Below, in pieces: positions 18,364-27,534 of a stretch of 64,000 nucleotides of DNA. This DNA is from an uncultured Eubacterium sp. GTDB lineage: Bacteria; Bacillota; Clostridia; Lachnospirales; CAG-274. Every line of letters begins with the position of its first letter. Position 1 is the first letter of the stretch. The stretch covers positions 1 through 64,000 of the forward strand of contig URXK01000003.1 of the NCBI GenBank assembly GCA_900551755.1, given 5' to 3'. The position numbers and the translations under genes are program-made. The notes under the pieces are model-generated. The model had not been told where the DNA came from and did not search any database. It saw only the letters and a program-made list of their open reading frames with translations.

Positions 18364-19293
18364 TTATTTAGTTCTGTTACCAATTTTGTTAATATCAAAA
18401 GGTGTTTTTTGATAAACGCAGTAATTTAACCAATTTGTATATAGAAGGCTACTGTGTGCTTTCCATAAAGCAATAGGACCTTGTTCTGGGTCATCATTTT
18501 TGAAATAATGTTTAGGAATTTCAATATCAAGTCCTTTATTTTTATCTCTAAAGTATTCGTTAGCTAAAGTATCAGTTTCATATTCTGAATGGCCCATAAC
18601 AAAAATTTGGCTAAAATCATTATTAGCTACAATATAAAGTCCAGATTCATCAGATTTTGAAAGAATATTAAGTTCTTTAACTTTTTCAACATCTTCTATT
18701 CTAACTTCAGTATGTCTTGAATGAGGTACATAAAAAATATCATCAAATCCTCTAAGTAAGTCAACGTGCTTATAAACCTTTGTATGAGGAAATACGCCGA
18801 ACATTTTTTGGTTAAGTTGATACTTAGGTATACCATAATGATAATATAAACCAGCTTGAGCTCCCCAACAAATATGGAATGTACTATGTACATTAACTTT
18901 ACTCCACTCCATAATATGAGTAAGTTCTTGCCAGTAGTTTACTTCTTCGTAAGGCATTTGTTCAACAGGAGCACCAGTTATAATCATACCATCAAACTTT
19001 AAATTCTTAACATCGTCAAATACCTTATAAAATTCAGCTAAATATTCTTCTGAAGTATTTTTAGATATGTGGCTTTCCATATGTAAAAAGCTAACCTCAA
19101 GTTGTAAAGGTGAATTACTTAATATTCTTAATAATTGTACCTCTGTTTGTTGTTTGTTGGGCATAAGATTGAGAATTAATATTTTAAGAGGTCTAATATC
19201 TTGGTGAAAAGCTCTATCTTCACCCATAACAAATATACTTTCCTCATTTAATATATCCTTTGCAGGCAAATTATCCGAAACCGTAATAGGCAT
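18364..19293 (-). CDS. metAA: Homoserine O-acetyltransferase, MetA type
   Basis: The protein acylates homoserine for methionine synthesis. It has 309 residues from the ATG of [10 protein letters not shown]. An in-frame GTG three codons earlier is too close to the GGAGAG site. The nucleophile is Cys142 in HICWGAQAG. Residue 111 is Glu (GAPVEQMP); in the MetA family a Glu here favours acetyl-CoA, whereas E. coli MetA has Gly and uses succinyl-CoA. I see no SAM riboswitch upstream and no other methionine genes beside it. Confidence 0.9.
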   Translation of the reverse strand: MPITVSDNLPAKDILNEESIFVMGEDRAFHQDIRPLKILILNLMPNKQQTEVQLLRILSNSPLQLEVSFLHMESHISKNTSEEYLAEFYKVFDDVKNLKFDGMIITGAPVEQMPYEEVNYWQELTHIMEWSKVNVHSTFHICWGAQAGLYYHYGIPKYQLNQKMFGVFPHTKVYKHVDLLRGFDDIFYVPHSRHTEVRIEDVEKVKELNILSKSDESGLYIVANNDFSQIFVMGHSEYETDTLANEYFRDKNKGLDIEIPKHYFKNDDPEQGPIALWKAHSSLLYTNWLNYCVYQKTPFDINKIGNRTK

Positions 19294-19479
19294 TTTAATC
19301 ACACTCTCCCTAAAAATTTACTTTTACTTATTATAATATCACATTATTGAAAAAAAAACTAGACTATTGTGCAAAAATGTTATAAAATATAATTTATGTT
19401 ATTGTAATATTAATCTATTACTTAACTAATGAACAAGAAATTTACCTATAATTAAAAAAGTTTTCAGGAGGAAACAATA

Positions 19480-20832
19480 ATGGAAAAGCCGGAATTTGAT
19501 GTCTTGCTACCTACTTTTAGGGATGTTTGTTATCCAATTACTGACTTTGGTGCTGTATGTGATACAAGAACTAATAATCAAGATGCTTTTAAAAAAGCTA
19601 TTGAAAAATGTAATGCTGATGGTGGCGGTATGGTAGTTGTTCCTAGCGGTGTATGGTTTACTGGACCAATAGAGCTAATGAGTAATGTTAATTTGCATCT
19701 TCAAAAAGGAGCAATTATTTTCTTCTCAAATGACCCTAAGGACTACCCTCTTATTAATACAAGTTTTGAGGGATTATTTATGTATCGCTGTATTTCTCCC
19801 ATTTACGGAAAAGATTTAGAGAATATTGCAATCACTGGTGATGGTATTATAAATGGTAATGGCAGAAAATGGAGACCAGTAAAAAAATGGAAAATATCTG
19901 AAGCTAACTGGAAAGAAACTATTGCCGAAGGTGGTTATGTAGAAGAAGGCGAAAAAGAAACTGTATGGTGGCCATCAGAAACAAATTTAGAGGCTAACAA
20001 TACATTAATTCCTAATCCTGCTTTATATAAAGATAAGAAAACTTGCGAAAAATATCACGATTTTCTTCGCCCTGTTTTACTTAATTTTACTAGATGTAAC
20101 AAAGTTCTTTTAGACGGTCCAACATTCCAAAATTCACCAGCTTGGTGTATTCATCCTTGGCTTTGTAAAAATGTAACTATTAGAAATATAAGTGTTAGAA
20201 ATCCTTGGTTTGCACAAAATGCTGATGGAATTGATATTGATAGTTGTAAATACGTTAAAATAAGTAATTCTACATTTGATGTAGGCGATGATGCAATATG
20301 TATTAAGTCTGGTAAAAATGAAGACGGCAGAAAACTTGGAGTTCCATCTGAATATGTTTCTGTTAGTAATTGTGTTGTTTATCACGGTCACGGTGGTTTT
20401 GTAGCTGGTAGTGAAATGTCTGGCGGACTTAAAAACATATATGTTAATGATTGTACATTTATTGGTACAGATATTGGACTTAGATTTAAAAGTTGCCTTG
20501 GCAGAGGTGGTATTGTTGAAAAAATATATATTGACAATATTAATATGATTAGTATTCATAATGAAGCAATAACATTTAATATGGGTTACAATATGGATAC
20601 TAAAGCAGGACAGGAAATTTTACCTGAAGAAATACCTGAATTTAAAAATATCTATATTAACAATATTAATTGTACTAAGGCAGGTAAACCACTTACTGTT
20701 TCTGGTTTAGCAGAAATGCCTATACACGATATTCACATAAGTAATTTTACTTGTAAAACAAAAAATAATGTTAAATTAGAAAATGCGGAAAATATATTCC
20801 AAACTAATATTAACTTAATTAAACCTGAATAA
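19480..20832 (+). CDS. Polygalacturonase, GH28 family, apparently cytoplasmic
   Basis: The 450-residue right-handed beta-helix protein has the GH28 motifs in order: NADGIDIDS, GDDAICIKSG (catalytic acidic pair), GHGG (His) and RFKS (the RIK-type motif). The N-terminus (MEKPEFDVLLP) is not a signal peptide, so it should act inside the cell, probably as an exo-enzyme on imported oligogalacturonides. That fits kdgK-kduI 13 kb away. AGGAGG precedes the ATG, and a strong terminator follows. Confidence 0.88.
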   Translation: MEKPEFDVLLPTFRDVCYPITDFGAVCDTRTNNQDAFKKAIEKCNADGGGMVVVPSGVWFTGPIELMSNVNLHLQKGAIIFFSNDPKDYPLINTSFEGLFMYRCISPIYGKDLENIAITGDGIINGNGRKWRPVKKWKISEANWKETIAEGGYVEEGEKETVWWPSETNLEANNTLIPNPALYKDKKTCEKYHDFLRPVLLNFTRCNKVLLDGPTFQNSPAWCIHPWLCKNVTIRNISVRNPWFAQNADGIDIDSCKYVKISNSTFDVGDDAICIKSGKNEDGRKLGVPSEYVSVSNCVVYHGHGGFVAGSEMSGGLKNIYVNDCTFIGTDIGLRFKSCLGRGGIVEKIYIDNINMISIHNEAITFNMGYNMDTKAGQEILPEEIPEFKNIYINNINCTKAGKPLTVSGLAEMPIHDIHISNFTCKTKNNVKLENAENIFQTNINLIKPE

Positions 20833-20833
20833 T

Positions 20834-20883
20834 AAAAAAGAGTATTGAGTAAAGTTATATACTTTGGCTCAATACTCTTTTTT
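20834..20883 (+). terminator. Intrinsic terminator of the GH28 gene
   Basis: A perfect 16-bp stem (20834-20849 with 20868-20883) begins at the stop codon of the GH28 gene. Its right arm ends in TTTTTT. Confidence 0.85.
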
Positions 20884-20950
20884 ATTATTGTATCTTTATT
20901 CTATATATAGTATACTTTTAATAACATTAAATTATACTGGAGAAATTTAT

Positions 20951-21457
20951 ATGAATAAAAATTTTATAAAACAAATAATTGTTATGATTAGTGTTTTTGT
21001 AATTTCATTTATAATATTTTTTAAAATAGTTAATATTCGTATCGGCTTTTTTATGGGCTTTTTTATGACAGCTATATTTGTTTTAAGTATTATTTTTAAA
21101 ATGTTTCAAAATAATCAAAAAATAAAAAATCAATTGATAATACTTTTAATATTGGTATTGGGATTTTTTATTTCTAAGCCAACATCACCAAGGCAAGTAA
21201 TGCTGTCTGATACTTCTTCTGTTGCTTATAATGCAGATTTAATGGAGCTATCCCCTGATATAAATACAGAAGAAACTACAGAAATTACAACAAGTTCAAA
21301 CTTAAAAGAACAAAATTCTTCAATAGTTTATATTGGAAAAACAGGAACGAAATATCACAGAGCTAATTGTTATACTTTAAAAGGAAAAGGAACACCAATT
21401 TCTTTGAATGATGCTCTTACAAACGGTAAAACACCTTGCAAAAGATGTAAACCTTAA
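20951..21457 (+). CDS. Membrane protein with C-terminal Cys/His zinc-site domain
   Basis: The start is taken at the ATG preceded by TGGAG; a longer TTG frame would begin inside the upstream terminator. The 168 residues comprise two or three N-terminal transmembrane helices (about 5-70), a Ser/Thr/Glu-rich linker, and a terminal module with the pattern YHRANC...PCKRCKP. That His-Cys...CxxC pattern resembles the Ada-like/ribbon module found at the end of secreted nucleases and ComEC-linked proteins, and probably binds a metal. The specific function is unknown. Confidence 0.72.
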   Translation: MNKNFIKQIIVMISVFVISFIIFFKIVNIRIGFFMGFFMTAIFVLSIIFKMFQNNQKIKNQLIILLILVLGFFISKPTSPRQVMLSDTSSVAYNADLMELSPDINTEETTEITTSSNLKEQNSSIVYIGKTGTKYHRANCYTLKGKGTPISLNDALTNGKTPCKRCKP

Positions 21458-21476
21458 TTTATATTTTTTAAATTAA

Positions 21477-21506
21477 TAAGCAGTATAAGCAAAATTATAC
21501 TGCTTA
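21477..21506. terminator. Bidirectional terminator between the zinc-site gene and sdaAA
   Basis: A 12-bp perfect stem (TAAGCAGTATAA / TTATACTGCTTA) with a 6-base loop lies between the convergent gene ends at 21457 and 21516. Confidence 0.65.
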
Positions 21507-21515
21507 AGTTAATAC

Positions 21516-22388
21516 TTACTTTTCTAGGCTCGGCATATCTTCTGCTATTTTCATACCTGTTGGAGTTGCAGCAAGTCCACCAAGTCCAGTTTCCCTCAAG
21601 TCTTCTGGCATAGACAAACCAACGGCTCGCATTGCATCAATTACTTCATCTGGAGGTATAACACTTTCGATACCAGCCATTGCCATATCAGCACTTGTAA
21701 CAGCATTTACTGCACCAATTACATTTCGTTTAACACAAGGAACTTCCACAAGACCTGCAACAGGGTCACAAACAAGGCCAAGTAAACTCTTTAAGGCAAA
21801 TGCCATAGCATTAGCTGATTGAATATCTGTACCTCCTCTTAAATACACTAGCATTGCTGCCGCCATAGCTGACGCTGTACCTATTTCAGCCTGACATCCA
21901 CCTGCAGCACCAGCTATAAATGCTCTTTCAGCAATTATTTGACCAAATGCGGCACTTGTATAAAGAGCCTTGATAACAGTATCTTCATCTGTGTTATATT
22001 TTTTAACAAATGGTATAAGCACAGCAGGTAATACACCGCAAGAACCAGCTGTTGGAGCAGCTACTATACATTTCATACAAGCATTAGACTCAGCTACAGA
22101 TATAGCTTCTGCCATTACTTGACCTATAAAATTACCACTAAGGCATTGGTCAACATAGTTTTTCATTTTAAGACCATTACCACCAGATAAACCACTATGT
22201 GATTTAATATTACCATCATAGTTATCTGATGAAGCCTTCATAGCAACCCACATTGCTGTCATTTTGTTCCAAGAATTTTTCATTGAAACATTTCTTTCGT
22301 TATAGTCATCTTCAAAAGCAAGTTCCCAAATTTGCTTACCACTTTTTTCTGACAATTCAAGCAATTCTTTTACACTTGTAAAACTCAT
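21516..22388 (-). CDS. sdaAA: L-serine dehydratase alpha subunit, iron-sulfur type
   Basis: Together with SdaAB this converts L-serine to pyruvate and ammonia using an oxygen-sensitive [4Fe-4S] cluster. The 290-residue protein carries the conserved cysteines in KCIVAAPTAGSCG and in CDPVAGLVEVPC, the expected cluster ligands. It follows sdaAB by 12 bases in a two-gene operon and ends at the shared terminator at 21477. Confidence 0.94.
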   Translation of the reverse strand: MSFTSVKELLELSEKSGKQIWELAFEDDYNERNVSMKNSWNKMTAMWVAMKASSDNYDGNIKSHSGLSGGNGLKMKNYVDQCLSGNFIGQVMAEAISVAESNACMKCIVAAPTAGSCGVLPAVLIPFVKKYNTDEDTVIKALYTSAAFGQIIAERAFIAGAAGGCQAEIGTASAMAAAMLVYLRGGTDIQSANAMAFALKSLLGLVCDPVAGLVEVPCVKRNVIGAVNAVTSADMAMAGIESVIPPDEVIDAMRAVGLSMPEDLRETGLGGLAATPTGMKIAEDMPSLEK

Positions 22389-22400
22389 ATTATATCACCT

Positions 22401-23057
22401 CTACACATTGATATATGTCACTTTAATTATACCTTCCAAATGTTCAAGCCATTTTACAACTCTTTCTGGTATAGGTTGGTCAGTTTCAACAATCATTACA
22501 GCATAACCTCCTCGTTTATCTCTATAAAGATTTAAAGTTGCAATGTTTATAGCGTGATGAGAAAGTGCTGATGTTACTTCTGCTACATGACCTGGTTGGT
22601 CAATGTTATGAACAACAAGTGTTGGATAATCTCCAGAAAAATGAGTTTCTATTCCATCTAACTGCTCAATACTTATTCTACCACCACCAACAGATGCAGC
22701 TGTAATTTCAAGAGTTCGCCCTTTTTCTCCTTCTAATTTAAGAAGTGCAGTATTAGGGTGAGCTTCTTTTAAATTAATTTTATTAACGCTAAAATTTAAG
22801 CTTTCTTCTTTAGCTATTTCAAAGCTATTTGGTATTCGCATATCATCAGTGTTCATTCCCAAAAGTCCCGCTACAATAGCCTTATCTGTACCGTGTCCAA
22901 CTCCAGTTAATGCAAAAGAACCGTGAAGATATATTTCAGCTTTAATTGGCTTGTCTGCAAGCAATTTTCTTGAAATATTGCCAATTCTCACAGCACCAGC
23001 AGTATGAGAGCTTGACGGGCCAACCATAACTGGACCAAGTATATCAAAAATATTCAT
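22401..23057 (-). CDS. sdaAB: L-serine dehydratase beta subunit
   Basis: The 218-residue beta subunit has the GPSSSHTAG signature near the N-terminus and a C-terminal ACT domain (about 145-218, from PGHVAEVTSALS) that may sense an amino acid. The ATG of MNIFDILGP follows AGAGGTG at proper spacing; an in-frame GTG three codons upstream overlaps that site and is rejected. It is the first gene of the sdaAB-sdaAA operon. Confidence 0.94.
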   Translation of the reverse strand: MNIFDILGPVMVGPSSSHTAGAVRIGNISRKLLADKPIKAEIYLHGSFALTGVGHGTDKAIVAGLLGMNTDDMRIPNSFEIAKEESLNFSVNKINLKEAHPNTALLKLEGEKGRTLEITAASVGGGRISIEQLDGIETHFSGDYPTLVVHNIDQPGHVAEVTSALSHHAINIATLNLYRDKRGGYAVMIVETDQPIPERVVKWLEHLEGIIKVTYINV

Positions 23058-23103
23058 TAAATACACCTCTTTAATTATATTTTGCTAGACAAATATTTTT
23101 ATG

Positions 23104-23131
23104 CAAAAAAGCGACCGGAATAACCAATCGC
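23104..23131 (-). terminator. Terminator of the YkvI-type transporter gene
   Basis: On the minus strand GCGATTGG pairs with CCGGTCGC (two G-U pairs in RNA) across a 5-base loop, followed by TTTTTT. It lies between the transporter stop and the serine dehydratase operon. Confidence 0.7.
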
Positions 23132-23214
23132 CTTCGATTTAATATATTTTATAATTATTTGTATAAAATTTCAACCCATTATTTAGAATATAAACTTTCA
23201 AAAATGTAAAAAAA

Positions 23215-24387
23215 TCACTTAATTTTCTTTTTATTTAAAGAATATAGTGTATGGATTACATAAGGTATACCAATTACAATACAAGATGCTACACCTATCC
23301 ATTTATAACCTACTCTAACCATATTACCGATACCACCTTGAGAAGTTATTAAAGGAATAGTTGTAAGTATAGTTGCAAGTATCAAACTCCAGAATTTTCT
23401 CTTTTTTGGGTTATCTTTATCGTTTTTACATATTTGATTTACGCCTCTGTCAACTGCACCAGAAATCATATTAAAACCTGTAGATAATGCACCTAAAAAG
23501 ATAAGTATGTAAATAATCGGTCTTAAATAGCTAGTTCCAACACCTTTTTCAACTAATAATATCATAGGAATTTCAATAAGTTTTGATGTATTAGTATCAA
23601 TTAATTCATTAGAATAAATAATTGCACACATACCTAATACAACCATAAGCATAGATGCCATATTTAAAATAAACATATATATTGTGGCTTTCCTTATTTG
23701 TATTGTATTTGTGCAAGGTTTAACTTGCTGATACATAAAACCAATATGTGTTAGCTGAAAAAACGAATATATAATTGCGTTAAATAAAGCTGGTCCTAAA
23801 TAACCTGTTTGAACTGATGATATAGGCATTTTGCCTTTTGACATACAAATAATATTATTAATAATAATATGTCTTTGAGCAACAATATTAGGAACAAGTA
23901 CAATAATTAAACCAATAATAATAGGTATTGACACTGTTGAGGCACATAACCTAACAGTATCTGGACCATAAACAGAAATAACAATTATAATCAATGCAGT
24001 TATTATTGTACAGACTAAATAATTAATATTAGTGATGTAACTTAATGCTCTACCCGTTGTAGCAATGGCAACTGAAACTGCAGCAAAAATAAGGACACAA
24101 TACATAACTTCGCTTAAATTTGAAAAAATAAAGCTGTATTTTCCATAAAATTTATCTGAAAAACTTCTGTAATCAAAAGTTTTATTTATAAAGGCATATT
24201 TTAAGCCATAACAAGAAAAAATGGAAAGCAACCCTTGAGCTAATATTGGTAAAATTATCGACCATACTCCATAATCTACAAAATATTGCATAATTTGGTT
24301 ACCTGAAGCAAAACCACCACCAAACTGTATAGTAAAGGCAACAGCTGCTATACCTAATGGTAGGGATATTTCTTTTTTGTTGTTCAC
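23215..24387 (-). CDS. YkvI-family membrane transporter (LeuT-fold-like)
   Basis: The 390-residue protein has about ten hydrophobic segments. The N-terminus has a glycine-rich unwound-helix-like motif (IQFGGGFASGNQ), typical of the YkvI group related to amino-acid/sodium symporters. The start is a GTG preceded by GAGAGG. It lies upstream of serine dehydratase but is separated from it by a terminator, so serine transport is an untested possibility. Confidence 0.75.
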   Translation of the reverse strand: MNNKKEISLPLGIAAVAFTIQFGGGFASGNQIMQYFVDYGVWSIILPILAQGLLSIFSCYGLKYAFINKTFDYRSFSDKFYGKYSFIFSNLSEVMYCVLIFAAVSVAIATTGRALSYITNINYLVCTIITALIIIVISVYGPDTVRLCASTVSIPIIIGLIIVLVPNIVAQRHIIINNIICMSKGKMPISSVQTGYLGPALFNAIIYSFFQLTHIGFMYQQVKPCTNTIQIRKATIYMFILNMASMLMVVLGMCAIIYSNELIDTNTSKLIEIPMILLVEKGVGTSYLRPIIYILIFLGALSTGFNMISGAVDRGVNQICKNDKDNPKKRKFWSLILATILTTIPLITSQGGIGNMVRVGYKWIGVASCIVIGIPYVIHTLYSLNKKKIK

Positions 24388-24634
24388 ACTTTATCCTCTC
24401 CCTTAATAAAAATGCTTGTAACATTATACTACATTTTATATTTTTTGTCATTAAAATATTATTAAGTTACACCACATTTTACTAAATTTATATAATTTTT
24501 ACAATTTATTTACTTGATATATTTATACCCTTATATATTATGTTAAAAATATATTTCAATTAAAAAAACATATAGAAATTTTAGCAAAATAAGTGTATTA
24601 TATAAAATGAGTTAATTTTTATTTACGAGGCTAG

Positions 24635-25852
24635 GTGATATTTTTGAACAAATTTTTTAAAAACAATTATAATTTAAGAAAAAGCCTATACATATTAGGT
24701 GTTGTTTTATTGTCTATATTATTTTATAGACTGACAGAAAACATTAAAATTTCATCTTTTATACCTATTATATTTAAGGTGTTATCTCCTTTTATATATG
24801 GAGCAATTATGGCATATTTGCTTAATATAGGTACAAGATTTTTGGAAAAAAGAGTTTTTGTTAAATTCAAATATTTTAATACAAACAATCCAAACATTAA
24901 AAAGAGGGAAAGAATTTTATCAATTTCAATAGCATTTGTTATCTTAATTGGAATTATAATTGGTATAATTTCCTATATTATTCCGGAAATTATGTCATCT
25001 ATACAAAACATTATTAATATTGCTATTGGCTTTGATTATACAGGAATAAAAAAGTGGGTAGATAATTTTCTTATTCAAAATAATATTACTTTGGGCTCTG
25101 AAACTTATAATTCACTTATAGCTTCTATTAATAAGATAACTGAGTCATTTACAGATTGGCTTAAATATTTACCAGATATGATTTGGTCATTAGTTACTCA
25201 TACTATTAGCTTTGCATCATCTATTGTAAATGTTATTATGGGACTTATAATTGCATTTTATTTATTAATGGATAAAGAAAAGGTTGTGGATTTTGGCAAG
25301 ATTGTAATAAGCTGTATTTTGCCAAAGAAACTTACTCCAGCTATTATTGATAATGTTAAGATTGTAAATGAAACATTTAATAGTTTTTTTGCTGGAAAGA
25401 CTTTAGATTCCTTTATTATAGGACTTATTTTCTTTTTTGGTGGTATGATACTTAATATACCTTATCTTCTTCTTGCATCTATAATAATTGCTATTACCAA
25501 TATGATTCCTTATTTTGGACCATTTATTGGTGCAGTACCTGTTATTATACTTACAATGCTTGTTTCACCAATAAAAAGTATATGGGTGCTTATATTCATA
25601 TTTGTGTTACAACAATTTGACGGTATGATTTTAGGTCCTAAAATATTAGGTAATTCTATAGGTCTTAAACCTATTGGTGTAATATTTGCAATTATTGTTG
25701 GTGGTGCTATTGCAGGACCATTAGGAATGTTTTTTGGTGTTCCTATTTTTGCTTGCTTATTTAACCTTTTATTTAACTTTATACATAATTCTTATAACAA
25801 AAAATACAATATAGAGGAGGATACAACAATTGACAAGTCCAAAGAGAGGTAA
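24635..25852 (+). CDS. AI-2E family (PF01594-type) membrane permease
   Basis: The 405-residue protein has N-terminal helices, a central soluble segment, and a C-terminal set of helices containing ITNMIPYFGPFIGAVP and LQQFDGMILGPKILG, the hallmark of the AI-2E/YdbI permease family. Members export varied solutes or act as sodium/proton antiporters, so autoinducer transport should not be assumed. The start may be this GTG or a TTG at 24644, nearer the AGGTGAT site. It overlaps the next gene by 23 bases. Confidence 0.86.
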   Translation: MIFLNKFFKNNYNLRKSLYILGVVLLSILFYRLTENIKISSFIPIIFKVLSPFIYGAIMAYLLNIGTRFLEKRVFVKFKYFNTNNPNIKKRERILSISIAFVILIGIIIGIISYIIPEIMSSIQNIINIAIGFDYTGIKKWVDNFLIQNNITLGSETYNSLIASINKITESFTDWLKYLPDMIWSLVTHTISFASSIVNVIMGLIIAFYLLMDKEKVVDFGKIVISCILPKKLTPAIIDNVKIVNETFNSFFAGKTLDSFIIGLIFFFGGMILNIPYLLLASIIIAITNMIPYFGPFIGAVPVIILTMLVSPIKSIWVLIFIFVLQQFDGMILGPKILGNSIGLKPIGVIFAIIVGGAIAGPLGMFFGVPIFACLFNLLFNFIHNSYNKKYNIEEDTTIDKSKER

Positions 25853-26813
25853 TATATTTGCGTTAGCTTTACTACTATTTTATCCTGTTGTGCTTATTGT
25901 TGTTTCTTTAGTAATAGGATTAATAGTTAACGGAAATATAATCAGTGCTGAAAAAGCTAGCCTTATATTAATAGTTATTCAAGATTTACTTATCTTGTTA
26001 ATACCTATTGTGATATATTGTTTAGTAACAAAATCAAAATTGACAGTATTGATACCTCACGAAAAATTATCGCTAAAAAATATATTCTACATAATTGTGC
26101 TTACTATACTTATAGCACCTATTATTGTTGTTATATCGTCTATTACAACACTTTTTTATCCGGCAGATATTAACAATCAAATATTAGAATATATTGATGC
26201 TCTGCCCTTACCTCTTGCATTATTGGCTTTAGCTATTATGCCGGCAGTATTTGAAGAATTAGCATTTAGAGGTGTACTTTTAAGTAATTATAAGTCCGTA
26301 AGTCTTTTAAACTCAGCTATTGTTTCTGGCTTGTTTTTCGGACTTTTTCATTTAGATTTTTATCAAATGGGTTATGCTTTTGCTGTAGGTATATTTTTTG
26401 CATTTATTGTTAGATATACTAACTCCATATACGCATCAATGCTATCTCACTTTATTATTAATGGCTCTCAAGTTTTAGTTACTAAAATTGCCTTAATATT
26501 AAACAGTTACGGTATGAATGAAGTTATTGAACAAACAAGCGAAACTACAAGTTCATATTCATCAATTATTATAGGGATTTTCTTTACAGTAATTGTTACG
26601 CCATTTTTGGTCTTAATTATTAGAAAATTTATGGAACACAACAAAAATCATAAATTTGATTATGAACTATCTATTACAAGAAAAGAGCCAGAAGAATTTG
26701 AAATTGATATTAACAATATATCAAAGAAAAAATCAAGTTTTATTGACATTTATTTTATTGCATATATTATAGTTGCAATTATAATATCGTTGATACTTGC
26801 AAATTTTAAATAA
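25830..26813 (+). CDS. CPBP-family intramembrane metalloprotease
   Basis: This 327-residue polytopic protein has the CPBP/CAAX-protease motifs: EELAFRG (EExxxR), FGLFHLD (FxxxH) and SHFIING (HxxxN). The start is a TTG with a strong GAGGAGG site and overlaps the upstream permease. Homologues are linked to protein processing and bacteriocin self-immunity, but no bacteriocin gene is seen here. A charged C-terminal region and a final helix follow the protease core. Confidence 0.87.
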   Translation: MTSPKRGNIFALALLLFYPVVLIVVSLVIGLIVNGNIISAEKASLILIVIQDLLILLIPIVIYCLVTKSKLTVLIPHEKLSLKNIFYIIVLTILIAPIIVVISSITTLFYPADINNQILEYIDALPLPLALLALAIMPAVFEELAFRGVLLSNYKSVSLLNSAIVSGLFFGLFHLDFYQMGYAFAVGIFFAFIVRYTNSIYASMLSHFIINGSQVLVTKIALILNSYGMNEVIEQTSETTSSYSSIIIGIFFTVIVTPFLVLIIRKFMEHNKNHKFDYELSITRKEPEEFEIDINNISKKKSSFIDIYFIAYIIVAIIISLILANFK

Positions 26814-26822
26814 ACATCTAAT

Positions 26823-26896
26823 AAAAGCTGCTGCTTAATGTTATGTATCTATTGTACTATAATTAGTATGGACCATAACAAATACAGCAGCTTTTT
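26823..26896 (+). terminator. Terminator of the permease-CPBP operon
   Basis: AAAAGCTGCTG pairs with CAGCAGCTTTT across a long loop that itself contains a GTTATG/CATAAC pairing. The right arm ends in TTTTT. Confidence 0.75.
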
Positions 26897-26926
26897 ATAT
26901 ACTTTTCCTATTTTTTTACTAAAGTA

Positions 26927-26955
26927 TTGAAAAAATGACCAAATTATGCTAAAAT
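26927..26955 (+). promoter_or_regulatory. Promoter of the ECF S-component gene
   Basis: TTGAAA (26927-26932) is spaced 17 bases from TAAAAT (26950-26955), about 35 bases upstream of the start. The leader is too short for a riboswitch. Confidence 0.55.
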
Positions 26956-26989
26956 GAATACAGTTTTTTAAAAGGAGGAATAAAAAACA

Positions 26990-27490
26990 ATGAATACGAA
27001 AAAACTATGTGTAATGGGCTTACTTATTGCTTTAACCTGTGTTGCAACAATGTGTATACATATACCTATACCTGCAACTGGTGGTTATATTAATGTTGGT
27101 GATAGTATTATTCTTATATCATCAGTTCTTTTAGGTGGTCCATTTGGTGTTGTTGCCGGTGCTATCGGTTCTGCTCTTGCAGACCTTTTACTTGGTTATG
27201 CCAATTATGCTCCTGTTACATTTATTGTAAAGGGTCTTGAAGGATTATTTGTAACATTAATTGCTTTACAAACTGGTAAATTCTTTAGTGTTAGAAATAT
27301 TATTGGTTCTATTGTTGGTGTTCTTTGGATGGTATTAGGTTATTTCATCTGCGAATCATTTATGTATGGTGTTGCAGCTGCTGCAGGTTCTGTTGTATCT
27401 AATCTTATACAGGCAGGCGGTAGTTTTGTAATATTTATTATTTTAGGTTTTGCTTTATATAAGGCTAAAATTCAGAATTATATTAAATAA
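26990..27490 (+). CDS. ECF transporter substrate-binding (S) component
   Basis: The 166-residue protein has five or six transmembrane helices and the alanine/glycine-rich pattern of ECF S-components (PATGGYINVGDSIILIS, GGPFGVVAGAIGSALADLLLG), close to the vitamin-type group. It would bind a vitamin or similar micronutrient and dock on a shared EcfAAT module, which is not in this window. The substrate cannot be told from the sequence. The downstream aminopeptidase is 44 bases away and may be cotranscribed. Confidence 0.83.
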   Translation: MNTKKLCVMGLLIALTCVATMCIHIPIPATGGYINVGDSIILISSVLLGGPFGVVAGAIGSALADLLLGYANYAPVTFIVKGLEGLFVTLIALQTGKFFSVRNIIGSIVGVLWMVLGYFICESFMYGVAAAAGSVVSNLIQAGGSFVIFIILGFALYKAKIQNYIK

Positions 27491-27534
27491 TTAGGTTACA
27501 ATATACTAATAACTGGAAAGAGGGTAATTTATAT

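Noticed and set aside
19294..19400. SAM-responsive leader upstream of metA
   Set aside because: No S-box (SAM-I) or other SAM aptamer landmarks were found in the leader.
20864..20950. N-terminal extension of the zinc-site membrane protein
   Set aside because: The extension would start at a TTG inside the GH28 terminator stem; the ATG at 20951 has a proper GGAG site.
26897..26989. Vitamin riboswitch upstream of the ECF S-component
   Set aside because: The leader after the promoter is only ~30 bases long, too short for a known vitamin aptamer.
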